Shown piece by piece: positions 53,864 through 63,825 of a stretch of 64,000 nt of DNA (the stretch's first letter is position 1; each line of letters starts with the position of its first letter). Where the stretch lies: NCBI GenBank assembly GCA_019925095.2, contig CM034398.1, positions 3,285,001 to 3,349,000 on the forward strand. Direction: 5' to 3'. This DNA is from Dendrolimus kikuchii (Eukaryota; Arthropoda; Insecta; Lepidoptera; Lasiocampidae). The translations under genes and the position numbers were made by a program. Below the pieces are notes generated by a model. It did no database searches. It saw only the letters and a program-made list of their open reading frames with translations, and had not been told where the DNA came from.

Positions 53864-53902
53864 CCGCAAGGGAACTGGCGTGAAGTTATGTATGTATGTA
53901 TA
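53864..53902 (+). mobile_element. LINE-A tail joined to LINE-C
   Basis: CCCCGCAAGGGAACTGGCG plus ATGT units, joined to the R1 UTR at GGACCCC. CCCC is shared by both partners. Confidence 0.75.
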
Positions 53903-54026
53903 ATATACACAATGAGCAAGTGGTTGTAACGGATAAAAGGACGAGGCGCGGGTGGGTGCATTTGGACAGACATTTTATACATTCCCAGTAGTGTTTCCCT
54001 TCTCGCAGTAGTTTAGTAGGATAGGT

Positions 54027-54262
54027 CGGCCTCTGTGGTTGAGCGGGCTAAGCTTTTGCCGGCGTACCTCACTGCAACTCAGAGGTTCCGGGTTCGATTC
54101 CTGGTATAGTAAATTTCGGAAACGTATTTTCTCCGTTATTTACTATGGTTTGGGTGTATGGGATTGGCCCCAGAGTAGTCCGTTGTATATTACCCACAAA
54201 ACAACCGTAACTTGCTTAATTTGGAGATATACAATGTGTGCGTTTGTCTGCTGATTATTTAT
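54027..54262 (+). repeat. SINE-2, tRNA-headed, full copy
   Basis: A-box region TGGTTGAGCGGGC at 54036-54048 and B box GGTTCGATTCC at 54091-54101, about 43 bp apart, followed by the unrelated body TAGTAAATTTCGGAAACG. Pol III-type SINE; not a real tRNA gene. Confidence 0.8.
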
Positions 54263-54474
54263 TTCTTTATATTATATATTTCCTCTCAAGGGGCGTCTCT
54301 CCCTTAAGATATTGACGGAATAATGTTCCCGCTTATTCCCGTTCCCAACGCCAGCTGGAGTAACGGGTGAGTATCTAGAATTACCTTGTGGATTTTTGCC
54401 GTCGGGTCACCGATCCTTCAGTGTACAGTAAACTTACTATATGGGGTTTCGTTAAAAAAGGTAACAGCAATCTC

Positions 54475-54552
54475 TGTTGCAAATGTCCATAAATAAACTA
54501 TTTTGCATCATGTTGACCGTTAGTCTCTCTGCTGTACTTAATAAATAATACA
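54475..54552 (+). repeat. SINE-1 3'-end, diverged
   Basis: CTGTTGCAAATGTCCATAA to TGCTGTACTTAATAAATAAT. Confidence 0.45.
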
Positions 54553-54574
54553 CTAGACATTCTAACCCAAAACA

Positions 54575-54619
54575 TACATAACTTCACGCCAGTTCCCTTG
54601 CGGGGTAGGCACGAACCAA
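54575..54619 (-). mobile_element. LINE-A copy a21, only 45 bp, 13-bp TSD
   Basis: CTAACCCAAAACA at 54562-54574 and 54620-54632. Confidence 0.9.
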
Positions 54620-54632
54620 CTAACCCAAAACA

Positions 54633-55160
54633 ACCTGCTATAATCCTCTACTCCCTTTCACTGACAGTCCTTCCCTGGTTGGTTACGTAAGCGCAACGTA
54701 ACTGGTTGGCCAATATTGCCGCGGCCGGCCGAGTCGTGTTTGCTTTGTTACGAATAAATGTCACCATGTCACAGGTATGAGAATTCGAGTACCGTTAGGT
54801 TTGAACGGAAATATATGTTCTATTGCTGATGTTATTGTTGCTATATGAATAAAGCTCAATTGGGAAATATGCGTTTCCCAAAGAACAAATAAATTAAACC
54901 TAATACTAGCGTTGCAATCTTTCGCAACTTGACTGGCTGTTATCAAACCAACATTTTCGCGAGTACTATCTGAAAATTGTGGTTGATTATGGAACTGTGA
55001 AATTATATCCACAAGTGAAACTGTCGGAGTTAAAAATTGGGATTTGGCACTCCTTTGCAAGATGAGTTGACTTTTCGTCGTTATTAGTTTTCGCTGACCA
55101 GTTCAAACATTTCGCATTCCGTCGCATACATTCACCATTATAATCCATACTGCTTTCCAG
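54633..55160 (-). other. Coding-like sequence, frameshifted, unrecognised
   Basis: Minus strand: a frame from about 55150 (MDYNGECMRRNAKCLNW) passes, after a shift near 55060, into SLVDIISQFHNQPQFS and on to 54761. Single copy here. No known family; probably a pseudogene or chance. Confidence 0.3.
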
Positions 55161-55161
55161 A

Positions 55162-55198
55162 AGCCCCCCCCCCCCCCCCGCCCCCCCCCCGCCCCCCC
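55162..55198. repeat. Poly(C) tract
   Basis: Long C-runs interrupted by two single G bases. Confidence 0.9.
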
Positions 55199-56152
55199 TT
55201 ACGGGCGAAGGATCTAAATTCACTTTAATCAAAAAGCGAGTTAATTTGTGAAACTGGCGAGTAAAGCCCTTATCACCTTGCAGAGAATTTTCTTATTTAT
55301 TATGTAAGTCCTATAAGTCGTATTCCTTATTCCTGGGGGTCGTGACCTTTCCGCAGTAGTTTTTCTTGTACTATCCTTCACCATCGGTGACGATTAGTGT
55401 CAATATGCGTCAGAAGCGTTGTGCGAAGATCAAATCAGCGTCGTACATGGATCCATTGATTGTGGTACAGATCTGGCCGTTCTAACGCATCGGACTACGG
55501 TATCGAGATCTTTTTACAAGTGATCATTAGTTTTTAATTTGTCTACCTGTTTTATAGCTATGTGTCTTCTTCGTCACTTATGTAGTGCATTGTCGATTAA
55601 GTAGTTGTCTATCCAAACGATGATAAGAGCTTAAATCATCAGTTTCGCAAGTTAACTTGCTTTAGGTAGTGACCTAATGCAAAGAACAAGCAAGCTGAAA
55701 TCTGAAAGTCATAAGTCTATAGTAACTGATTCTAATTTAGCTTCCAAGATTTGACCTAAACATACAAACAACCAAATATTGCAGATTAAATAAAATCTCG
55801 TAAAATCCAAATAACGCCTCCATTTTATGATATAGTAAAGGTAGAAACATTCAAAACCGATACAATTTTCTGAGTTTCACCAATCGACTCAGGTAGGTTA
55901 TAAGTTCTAAGGTAAGAGAGATAGGTCGCAAATACCGTTTTCTCACACTGTGCAATCGTCGACTGAGTTGCAGCATCCCTCCCACCATGTAATGAGCTTT
56001 AATGTACTGTTAATGCTGCGGAGTTTAGACTTTCATACTTTGTTGTTGGTGAAAGGCATTATAAAGATACACCTAAAATCATTATTATTTACCTGGAGCC
56101 CTTTCACCTCTTTGTTCTAACTTTTTATATGAAATAAACAACTTTTTCTGAT
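55199..56152. other. Unassigned sequence
   Basis: No repeat family or coding frame recognised. Confidence 0.4.
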
Positions 56153-56380
56153 GACAGCCTCTGTACTTAAGTAGACTAAGCCTTTTACAGCTTACCTCGC
56201 TGCAATACAAAGGCTCCGGATTCGATTCCTGGAACGGTAAATTTCGTAAATGAACTTTCCGATATTTACTATGATCTGGGTAGATGTGATTGGCTCCGAC
56301 TGGTCTTTTGTACATTATATATAGGCATGTATTATATATGCCTTCGTACCTTAATCCATCAAAGTATAGCTTAATATGAG
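56153..56380 (+). repeat. SINE-2 copy, diverged
   Basis: B-box-like GATTCGATTCC at about 56218; body TAAATTTCGTAAATGAAC. Many substitutions. Confidence 0.65.
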
Positions 56381-56399
56381 GATATAGGCTTAAAAGGAA

Positions 56400-57038
56400 A
56401 TTCAATTAAGAATTCTCGATGCGTGCAATTGGATTTAGCTAAAGAGTAAATGTTCTATGTAATCTCAATTGTGATCGAACAACTTCCGGTGTAAATCTGA
56501 ATTATTTATAACTGGATCCCTAAGTCAAGAGACAGTAGTTTATGAAGTTAGGTGCGCTAATATCGGATGTGGCAGATAGAAAATCGGAGCATCCTATTGG
56601 CGTTGAAACACTATCTATATAAACAATATAAATTTGAATCATTCAATGTCATTGAGCACCGTTGTGGCCTTTCAGTTCCGTTCCTTTCAACCAAATTGAT
56701 TCAATTGATCCGTCTAATATCAGCATTACAGTTATGGAAGAACACCAAATAATGACAATTGCCTGGAAAATTGCGGGTATAAAACTTCCAGTTTTGTTTT
56801 ACAGAAAATCTCAATGGTGGCACTCTCTCTCTCTGGCGTTGCCAGACTTTAAGACGGGATAAGAGAGGATGGTATGTGGGAATGAAAGAGGGCAGATGGG
56901 ATAGAGAGAAGAGAAAATGGGCAATCGGAACCAAAAATAAAATACATCTATAATAATAAGAATAATAATAATAGACTGAGTTATAAGTAAATTAATATAG
57001 GCTAGTAACAAATCTGCTAGAGGGAAATATACCCCAAA
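56400..57038. other. AT-rich sequence
   Basis: Nothing recognised. Confidence 0.35.
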
Positions 57039-57039
57039 G

Positions 57040-57540
57040 ACTAAATGCATAGCGACGTTGTATGCCAATGTTGATTCGCTGGACGAATTTGAACCAGATT
57101 TCTGATCACGTGTGGTATCAAGAGTTTCTTAGAATTTTCTTTGAAGAAACTCTTGACTGAAGAACTCCACGGATCTAATGTTTTAACACCAAACGGCACA
57201 AATATGTAACCCCTTTCTGAGATTCCATAGTTGCGTCGTTTAAGTTCTTCAGCTAATGAAGCAGCGTTGCCAGCACCAGACTTAGCCTTGGAAGATGTGA
57301 TGGTGCCAGAGTGTCGAAGCATGTTGCGTCCCAAACAAGTGGCCGTCTGATCTTTCACGAATAAGTGATGTACGGTCCGGCCTCTTGCCATCATCGCTTG
57401 CCATGCCGACATTGACAAGAGTTCGGCGAATGATGTCATTGAGGCTGGTATGGCGAGGTCTTCGGTCTATAGTATGCAAACATGATGATCCGTGGTGTCC
57501 ATGTGGATCTACGATAGATCGACACTAGAACATTCCAGTA
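57040..57540 (-). mobile_element. LINE-E 3' end, longest but frameshifted
   Basis: Minus strand in order: HTSLNDIIRRTLVNVG, DDGKRPD, an LVWDATC-like stretch in another frame, NAASLAEELKRRNYG, FVPFGVKTLDPW, then a shift before the IGIQR region. The layout matches the LINE-E ends at 8.4 and 10.3 kb and extends about 100 codons further upstream. Confidence 0.7.
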
Positions 57541-57923
57541 TATTAATTCATTTATATATAACTTAGTTTATTTTTAGTATTACAATAATAAGATAACATA
57601 TCCATTCTCCATGTCTTCATATTCCGTCCAAGTTGTGTTCGCATTCAGATACCGGGTCGTACCCGAGCCCACAAGGGGATCACCTTGAATTCTATATGAA
57701 GGGGCTCAAAACCGTATCAATCGATAGCCACGTAATACCCATTCTCATCCCGAAGGATTCATTGGGATTATCTTATAGTATTGAAGTTAGGTAATCGAAT
57801 TTTATTTCTAATAAAATGTTATGATATTTATTATGTTTTTCGGATATCGTATCTGTGTCACATAGGGTGTGAACCATAGTCGGGGTGCCACCATACCATA
57901 CCACCATCACATTATTGAGTTGT
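57541..57923. other. Unassigned sequence
   Basis: Nothing recognised. Confidence 0.35.
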
Positions 57924-58008
57924 TGATTCAACTCGCACAACTCACTTATGAACCAAAGCAGCAGGTCGATTGCAGCTGTCATTTTAGTCCAGGTAATTAA
58001 AAATCAGA
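57924..58008. repeat. Inverted repeat, left arm
   Basis: Pairs with 58975-59056 (GTCATTTTAGTCCAGGTAAT against its complement). Confidence 0.75.
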
Positions 58009-58125
58009 ATACAATTTAATACTCTTCTTTCATGAATCATACTGATACATCTAGATAATTTTCTATTGAATTCAATAATAGGCGGCTAGATATTAGCTTA
58101 TAAAGTCATACATTTATTTCCTAAC

Positions 58126-58490
58126 TTATAAGGCTCGATAAACACTATGATGCCTTTTACTGTTCAACCTCATTCCGGTCTCGGTCCGGTCAAATCTCGC
58201 TGTTGACCGGTTCGTATATCTTACTATTAATTTGCCTTACTTACCATCGGTTGAATTTTGACATTGCTTGTGTACACGACTACTAGCTTGATATTAGTTT
58301 GTGTTGCTTGAGTCAAATATTATTTTCGACAAATCGGGACCGGCGCGATATCGGATTGGAACTAGAGCGGTACGATAGTGAGAATACTTATTTTTTATTT
58401 TTTAAGAATATTCTAGCGAACCGGGAATGGAGCGCGACCGGAACGAGATTGAACAGTGAACGCTATCATAGTGTTAATCGAGCCTTATAA
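58126..58490. mobile_element. MITE-4, about 50-bp inverted ends
   Basis: TTATAAGGCTCGAT...GTTCAACCTCATTCCGGTC at left pairs with the right end (58440-58490). A partial MITE-3 (58207-58275) is inside. No transposase. Confidence 0.75.
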
Positions 58491-58769
58491 CGTAGAAGCG
58501 AAAATCTAGCCACCTATCACTGAATCCAATAGATGTATCATAATGCCTTTTATACTATCTTCTGTATAACGTTTATATTTTGCAAAATACGTAAGGAATC
58601 TATGGAGATTTGTCGCAACGTGAATTCTTAGTATGTCATTATTGCGACGTAACAATATTTTTTATTTGTTATAACTCCATTAATTCTTTGAAAAGTAATT
58701 GTAATGCAACTTCTATATGTATTTAAATAAAAGAGCCTGAGGTAATATATAGATAATTATGATGAAAAA

Positions 58770-58945
58770 ATCTTTTCTTAGCTAGTCGTGTTGCTGGGGA
58801 GTTTTTTTAAACAGCGATAACACGTTGCGAAGTGGTGTACATAGGATAGGAAGTAGATTTAAATTTTTACTTACATCTATGACCTTCAAAGTGTTTGCTA
58901 GCGGAACTTATTTTGAATAAAAACTTATGAATTTGAATATGATTT
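58770..58945 (+). mobile_element. LINE-H 3' fragment
   Basis: Reverse of 245-425; ends AACTTATGAATTTGAATATG. Confidence 0.5.
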
Positions 58946-58974
58946 TTTCATGAAATAAGAATAATAGATTTTAC

Positions 58975-59056
58975 TCTGATTTTTAATTACCTGGACTAAA
59001 ATGACAGCTGCGATCGACCTTGTTGTGATTCATAAGGGATTTGTGTGAGTTGAATC
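58975..59056. repeat. Inverted repeat, right arm
   Basis: See 57924-58008. Confidence 0.75.
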
Positions 59057-59061
59057 CTACA

Positions 59062-59796
59062 AAATTTCTATAGAAATTCTATATGACTCAACTCACAGTG
59101 GTGAATCGCTCCAAGATTATAACATTAAAAAAAAATCTGCGTGAATGGAGGCTAAAAGTGGAAAACTTAGAAAAAAAAATTATATAAAAAACACTGTGTA
59201 TAACGCGTTGAGTATTATTTAAGATGCGGGGTATATTTCAATAAATAGCTTGTAGGACAACCTTTTTATACGTTTATTTTTCTATACATTTTTACATTTT
59301 ATTGACATTGTCATTCTGATGTTAGCCATCGAAATTATTTTCTGTATTTTATTGCAAAACTGGTAATTAAATAATTCGTCTTTAAACAAAGCCTCAGGCT
59401 TATGACTTCATCTTGGTATGGGATTACAATAATACGCTACTTCGCAATGAGCATTTACATGAACAGTTTATAGTCTCTGCAACCTGCTAATACTAATTTA
59501 TATAAAAAAGATACACGTTCTGTATACTTGTACACCGTGACATTTAAAATGAACGTTAAAGTTAACAACGTATATAAATAAATAGATATTAATTATTTCA
59601 ACTTGAAAAAGCACTGTAACACATAAGCAATAAGGTTTAAAATAAATGTTTTGAAATTCATATTTTATTGAGTAATTACTTTTACTTTAACATCGAAACT
59701 TAGCATAGTAAAATAAAAATTTAATGTTACTTTCTATATGCCTAGAGATATTTAACTAATGTTTAATGTAACCAGTTATTTTCTCAAAGCTCCTCA
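59062..59796. other. AT-rich sequence
   Basis: Nothing recognised. Confidence 0.35.
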
Positions 59797-59804
59797 AGTA
59801 AACG

Positions 59805-60108
59805 CAGGGGCGGTTTTAGAAATATGACGCCTGTAGGCTATTCAAATTTTACCGCCCCTACCGATAAATCGATACCCTAATTCACAATCATATTAATTAG
59901 ATCATTTTTTTGGTCAATGAAATTGTAACTTTATGATTTGTGTACATATCGTGAGACGTGTATAGTCTTGAATTAGACCTCCTTTTTACCGCAGTTTGAA
60001 GATTGTGTAAGACATAATATATATAAGAATTGGCCTCAAATTTGCCGCCCCTCCAAAATCTGCCGCCCTAGGCTCCAGCCTACTCAGCCTATTGTAAATC
60101 CACCACTG
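59805..60108. mobile_element. MITE-5, hAT-like, 8-bp TSD
   Basis: CAGGGGCGG...CCACTG termini with GCCGCCC stretches inside, flanked by AGTAAACG at 59797-59804 and 60109-60116. Terminal CAG..CTG and an 8-bp TSD are hAT hallmarks. 304 bp, non-coding. Confidence 0.8.
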
Positions 60109-60132
60109 AGTAAACGTTTATATATGAAGAGA

Positions 60133-60345
60133 CTAGCGGTGTCGGCAGACGTTGTCTAGTCCAGAAAAAATAAAAATCTATAGCCTAAATCCAGCGCCAC
60201 CTACCGGGTCTAATTGTGTATCTAAACCACCTCAGGACCCACTCAAACACACATAAAATTTCATCAAAAATTGTAGTATCTTATTCCAGCACCAAGTATT
60301 TTGTTTAGATTAATGGTCTACATTATTAAAGTTTTAATAGGGATA
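60133..60345 (-). mobile_element. Helitron 3' portion
   Basis: CTAG at 60133-60136, GTCGGCAGACGTTGTC, CAGCGCCACCTACCGG. Confidence 0.6.
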
Positions 60346-60398
60346 AGAACGGTAGTGAAAGTGGTTTAAGAATGAATTGGGTTCATCAAATGTCTACT

Positions 60399-60579
60399 GA
60401 TCAAATTGATCGTATTACTAGCAGAAGGTGATGTCAGGAGCCTTAAGAACAGACGAGCGTGCATGACAAGAGCTATGAATGTCAAAGAAGCGAGTGAGGT
60501 GTGTAAGAACAAGCCGAATGGCGCTCTGTTGTTCGTGCCTACCCCGCAAGGGAACTGGCGTGAAGCTATGTATGTATGT
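60399..60579 (+). mobile_element. LINE-A copy a22 inside LINE-B, 11-bp TSD
   Basis: AAATGTCTACT at 60388-60398 and 60580-60590. Removing the insert restores the LINE-B frame across the YADD box. Confidence 0.9.
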
Positions 60580-61051
60580 AAATGTCTACTCTACGCCGAT
60601 GATCAGGTTATACTTGCATCGTAGGAAAAACAGTTACAGGAGATGGTAACAATTATGGATGAATCAAATTAAAATGATGACAGTGTGTAACGTACTGATA
60701 GGAAAAGAAAGACTACAGCAAGTTAAAAAGTGTGTTTACCTAGGGTGCATGTTTACCAAAGGTGGAAAGCGTGAAGGTGATATTGAAAGGAGAGTAATGT
60801 CAGGTAATAAGGTGAATGGAGAGCTGAAATCTTTTATGAAGAGCCAGAAAGTGTCTGTAAAGGCACGTCTGGCTGTCCATCAAGGGGTATTAATACCACC
60901 GCTAATGTACGGCAGTGAAAGTTGAGTATGGCAGAAGAAGCATGAAAGTAGGATAAATGCAGTTGAAATGAGAGCTTTGAGAAGTATATGTAAGGTTAAT
61001 ATAAGTGATATGATAAGAAAGTGTGATAAGGGCGCGTTGTGGATTGAAAGA

Positions 61052-61328
61052 AGATTTTTTTTTATTGCAGGAGTTCAGCAGACAGGCAGACGGCCCACTT
61101 GATGGAAAGCGGTTACCATCGCCTATGGACATTTGCAACACTAAAGGTGCTACAAATGCGCTGCTGCTTTCTTAAAGGAGACTTGGAACCTGGTCACTAA
61201 TGCCGGAACACAACACAAGGTTGTTATGGCGGCATACTCTAGACCAGGGGTGGTCGCCATCCAGTCGAGCAAATACATAGGCCGCCAGGCCGCAAGAAAT
61301 TGTATTCTTTCTCCGTTCCTGCACAGAT
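61052..61328 (-). repeat. SINE-1 copy inside LINE-B
   Basis: T-run to CCTGCACAGATG; internal deletion after CAAATACATAGG. Confidence 0.8.
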
Positions 61329-61365
61329 GAAAAGATGATGATGAAGATGTAGCGACAAGACCACC

Positions 61366-61602
61366 ACCAGGTGGTAGGGCATTTGCCCGACTGGATGGCA
61401 ACCACCCCTGGTCTAAAGTATGTCGCCATAACAACCTTGAGTTGTATTCCGGAATTAGTGACCAGGTTCCAGTTTCTCTTAAGAGAGCAGCAGCGCATTT
61501 GTAGCAACTTTGGTGTTGCAAATATCCATAGGCGATGGTAACCGCGTTCCATCAAGTGGGCCGTCTGCCTGTCTGTTGATCTCCTGCAATAAAAAAAAGA
61601 GT
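61366..61602 (+). repeat. SINE-1 copy inside LINE-B, inverted to its neighbour
   Basis: Starts AGGTGGTAGGGCATTTGCC, ends TGCAATAAAAAAAA. The two SINEs form a head-to-head pair separated by GATGATGATGAAG. Confidence 0.85.
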
Positions 61603-61889
61603 TAAAAATGGAATTTTAAGATGTTTTGGGCATGTAGAGAGAATTAATGAAAGCAGAATCACTAAACAAGTATATGATAGCAATGTGACTGGTAGAGTCG
61701 ATGCTGGTAGACCGAGACGTACTCAGCATGATCAAATTGAAGATATTTTGAAGAAAAGTCAGATAAAAAGCAGTTTAAATAAACGTGCATGAATGAGACG
61801 TTAATGAAAGTAGATGAAGCGAAAGTTGTTTGGCAGGATCAGGATCAGGGACCCATGGGAAACTGGCGTGATATTATGTATGTATACAA

Positions 61890-61949
61890 TTAAAATAATC
61901 GGGTTCTAAATTTTGATCAAAGCAGGACAACGTCTGCCGGGAGCGTTAG
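61890..61949 (+). mobile_element. Helitron 3' tip
   Basis: GCAGGACAACGTCTGCCGGG; the terminal CTAG is mutated (GTTAG). Confidence 0.5.
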
Positions 61950-62504
61950 CTTACTATAAAGCGCCCTCTACATTCTTGCATTCTCACGAGAATATGGAAG
62001 GTCCATATACAGCTCAATGAGTAGCCTCGGCGGCCTTGGTATAAATGTTAGATGGAGTAGACATCATAATATTATATAATATACAGTAAATATTTATCCT
62101 AACTTATAATCCATAAATAGTTAGTTAACCTTTTCAAATTAATACGTTGTTGAAATACCTTTAAAGTAATTTCAAACTGATAATTTATTTAAATTGTTTT
62201 AAGGGACGTCCAATAGTTAGCATAATGTCAGTCTCTATATTTAATTTGGTTTTAAACTTAATTTGTATGTAGATGAAGGGTTTGTTAGAATAGTTTTTCG
62301 GGATTTATAGCCTTTTTGGTAAAAATAAAACAGTCATAAAACCGTAGAAACTTTAAATATTTCCTGATGAACTGCTTAAGATTTTGGACCTTGTTATTAT
62401 TCAAGAGTTATTTTGCTCACTCAGAAGATTTGTTGTTAGCATAAAATAGTATAACAAAAGCATAGCAGAGAATTTGAATTTTGTGAGGTTCGTCAAGGGA
62501 CTGA
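61950..62504. other. AT-rich sequence
   Basis: Nothing recognised. Confidence 0.35.
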
Positions 62505-62610
62505 AAACATGTGCACGTGAGCGGCGACAGCGCCCAAATGCGGCCGAATAACAACGGCGGATACAAGACCTTCTATTTTCAAAACAGCGTATATTACGAT
62601 ATTATTTGAT
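62505..62610 (-). repeat. REP-3 distal fragment
   Basis: CATGTGCACGTGAGCGGCGA, GCGCCCAAATGCGGCCG and TTCTATTTTCAAAACAGCG match 44190-44280 reversed. Confidence 0.65.
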
Positions 62611-62857
62611 GTCTTATTACTTGGTTACAAAAATAACTAGAAAATTTGGATAATATTTACTGTGCAGTACTGGTATTATTTGTCACAATGGGATAGGAAC
62701 TTGGAACTTGGCAAAGCTATATGCTTTGCCATCTGCTAGCACCTGTATTTAATTTTCAATATATAATATTTTCAAATTGGCTGAGCTAAGCCAAATTATG
62801 ACATTATTATTAATGACAAAATCATGTATATAAAAATTAAAATAAAGTATAACATAC

Positions 62858-63100
62858 TTTTGAACCATTGTTAAAAAAAGATGTGAGCCACTCCTCAGCC
62901 TTTAAGGCTCTCTCCCTCAACTGACTACACTTTTTCAGCTGTGCACAACATACGTAGCACACAAGGCATGGTTTCCCATAATTAGTAGTGAAGTGAAAAT
63001 CAAACAAAACGGGTCTTTGACTATTGCCAAACAACAAAGTTCTTTTAAGAATTCGCAAGATTCCACGACACAATTCATATTTTTCAAAGATATGTAATTT
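62858..63100 (-). pseudogene. ZAD-like zinc-finger exon (relic or partial exon)
   Basis: Minus-strand frame with YELCRGILRILKRTL, then GKPCLVCYVCCAQLKKC, SQLRERALKAEEWL. The CxxC...C spacing and the following helix resemble the second half of the ZAD (zinc-finger-associated) domain of arthropod C2H2 proteins, a family much expanded in insects. The expected second Cys of the first pair (CRGC) reads CRGI, which argues for a relic. The frame ends at AAA|GTATGT (donor GT at 62856-62857), in phase 0. No C2H2 fingers nearby. Confidence 0.45.
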
Positions 63101-63252
63101 AAAAAAAAATGTGTGTATTGCTAAAGTAATATTACTACACATTTTTAGAAAATAAAACCGAACAGCACAACTAGTTCAATCAACAGTTCCATCCTACCAA
63201 ATGTTTTCTATAAAACCTTGTCGTTTCTAAGCAGAATGGCTTTATACACGTA

Positions 63253-63825
63253 CTAGCGGACCCGGCAGACGTTGTCTTGCCTTTAAAAAATAAAATTCTA
63301 GAACCCGATCCCAGAGCCACGTTCCGGTTCTAATTGCGAATCTAAACCATCCGGGTACCCACTCAAACACACAAAAACAATATCACCAAAATCGCTCCAG
63401 GTGATTAGGAGGATTCCAGAACTCGATCTCAGCGCCACCTACCGGTTCTAATTGTGAATCTAAAAGAGTAATGTATTTTTTTTATTCTAAGTCATGACAA
63501 AATAAGATTAAAAATCGTGTCAAAAAAATTAAAGTTTATAATTAACAAATAAAAAATAGTGGTTGGTCGTAGAGGGGTGAAAATTTAGGGTTGTATGTAT
63601 TTTTGTATGTTGTATCATAAAAAAATAGAAATTAAAATTTTTGTCTAAAAAATAAATAAAAAAATTTAGGGGTGGACTACCCCTAACATTTAGGGGGATG
63701 AAAAATAGATGTTGGCCAATTCTCATAGATACCAGATAAGCACAAAAAATTTCATCAAAATCGGTCAAGCCGTTTCGGAGGAGTATGGCAACGAAAACTG
63801 TGACACGAGAATTTTATATATTAGA
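63253..63825 (-). mobile_element. Helitron, 573 bp, complete ends
   Basis: CTAG at 63253-63256 preceded by A; GA at 63824-63825 followed by T. Ends and interior match 6913-7627, including CACGAGAATTTTATATATTA. Confidence 0.8.

Larger units (their letters stand above)
60350..61888 (+). mobile_element. LINE-B, sister family of LINE-A, with three nested insertions
   Basis: Pieces 60350-60398, 60591-61051 and 61603-61888 read in order: LLYADDQVILAS (YADD 60592-60603), KCVYLGCMFTKGG, ESRINAVEMRALRSICK, GILRCFGHVERINESR, QHDQIEDILKK, GNWRDIMYV. Stops (for example TAG 60622-60624, TGA 60922) make it dead. Its end GGAAACTGGCGTGA plus ATGT tail parallels LINE-A. Interrupted by LINE-A (60399-60579) and two SINE-1 copies. 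Confidence 0.8.

Noticed and set aside
54027..54110. tRNA-like A and B boxes
   Set aside because: No full cloverleaf, continues into a dispersed body, and occurs in several copies: a SINE. The same holds for 48136-48200 and 16784-16850.
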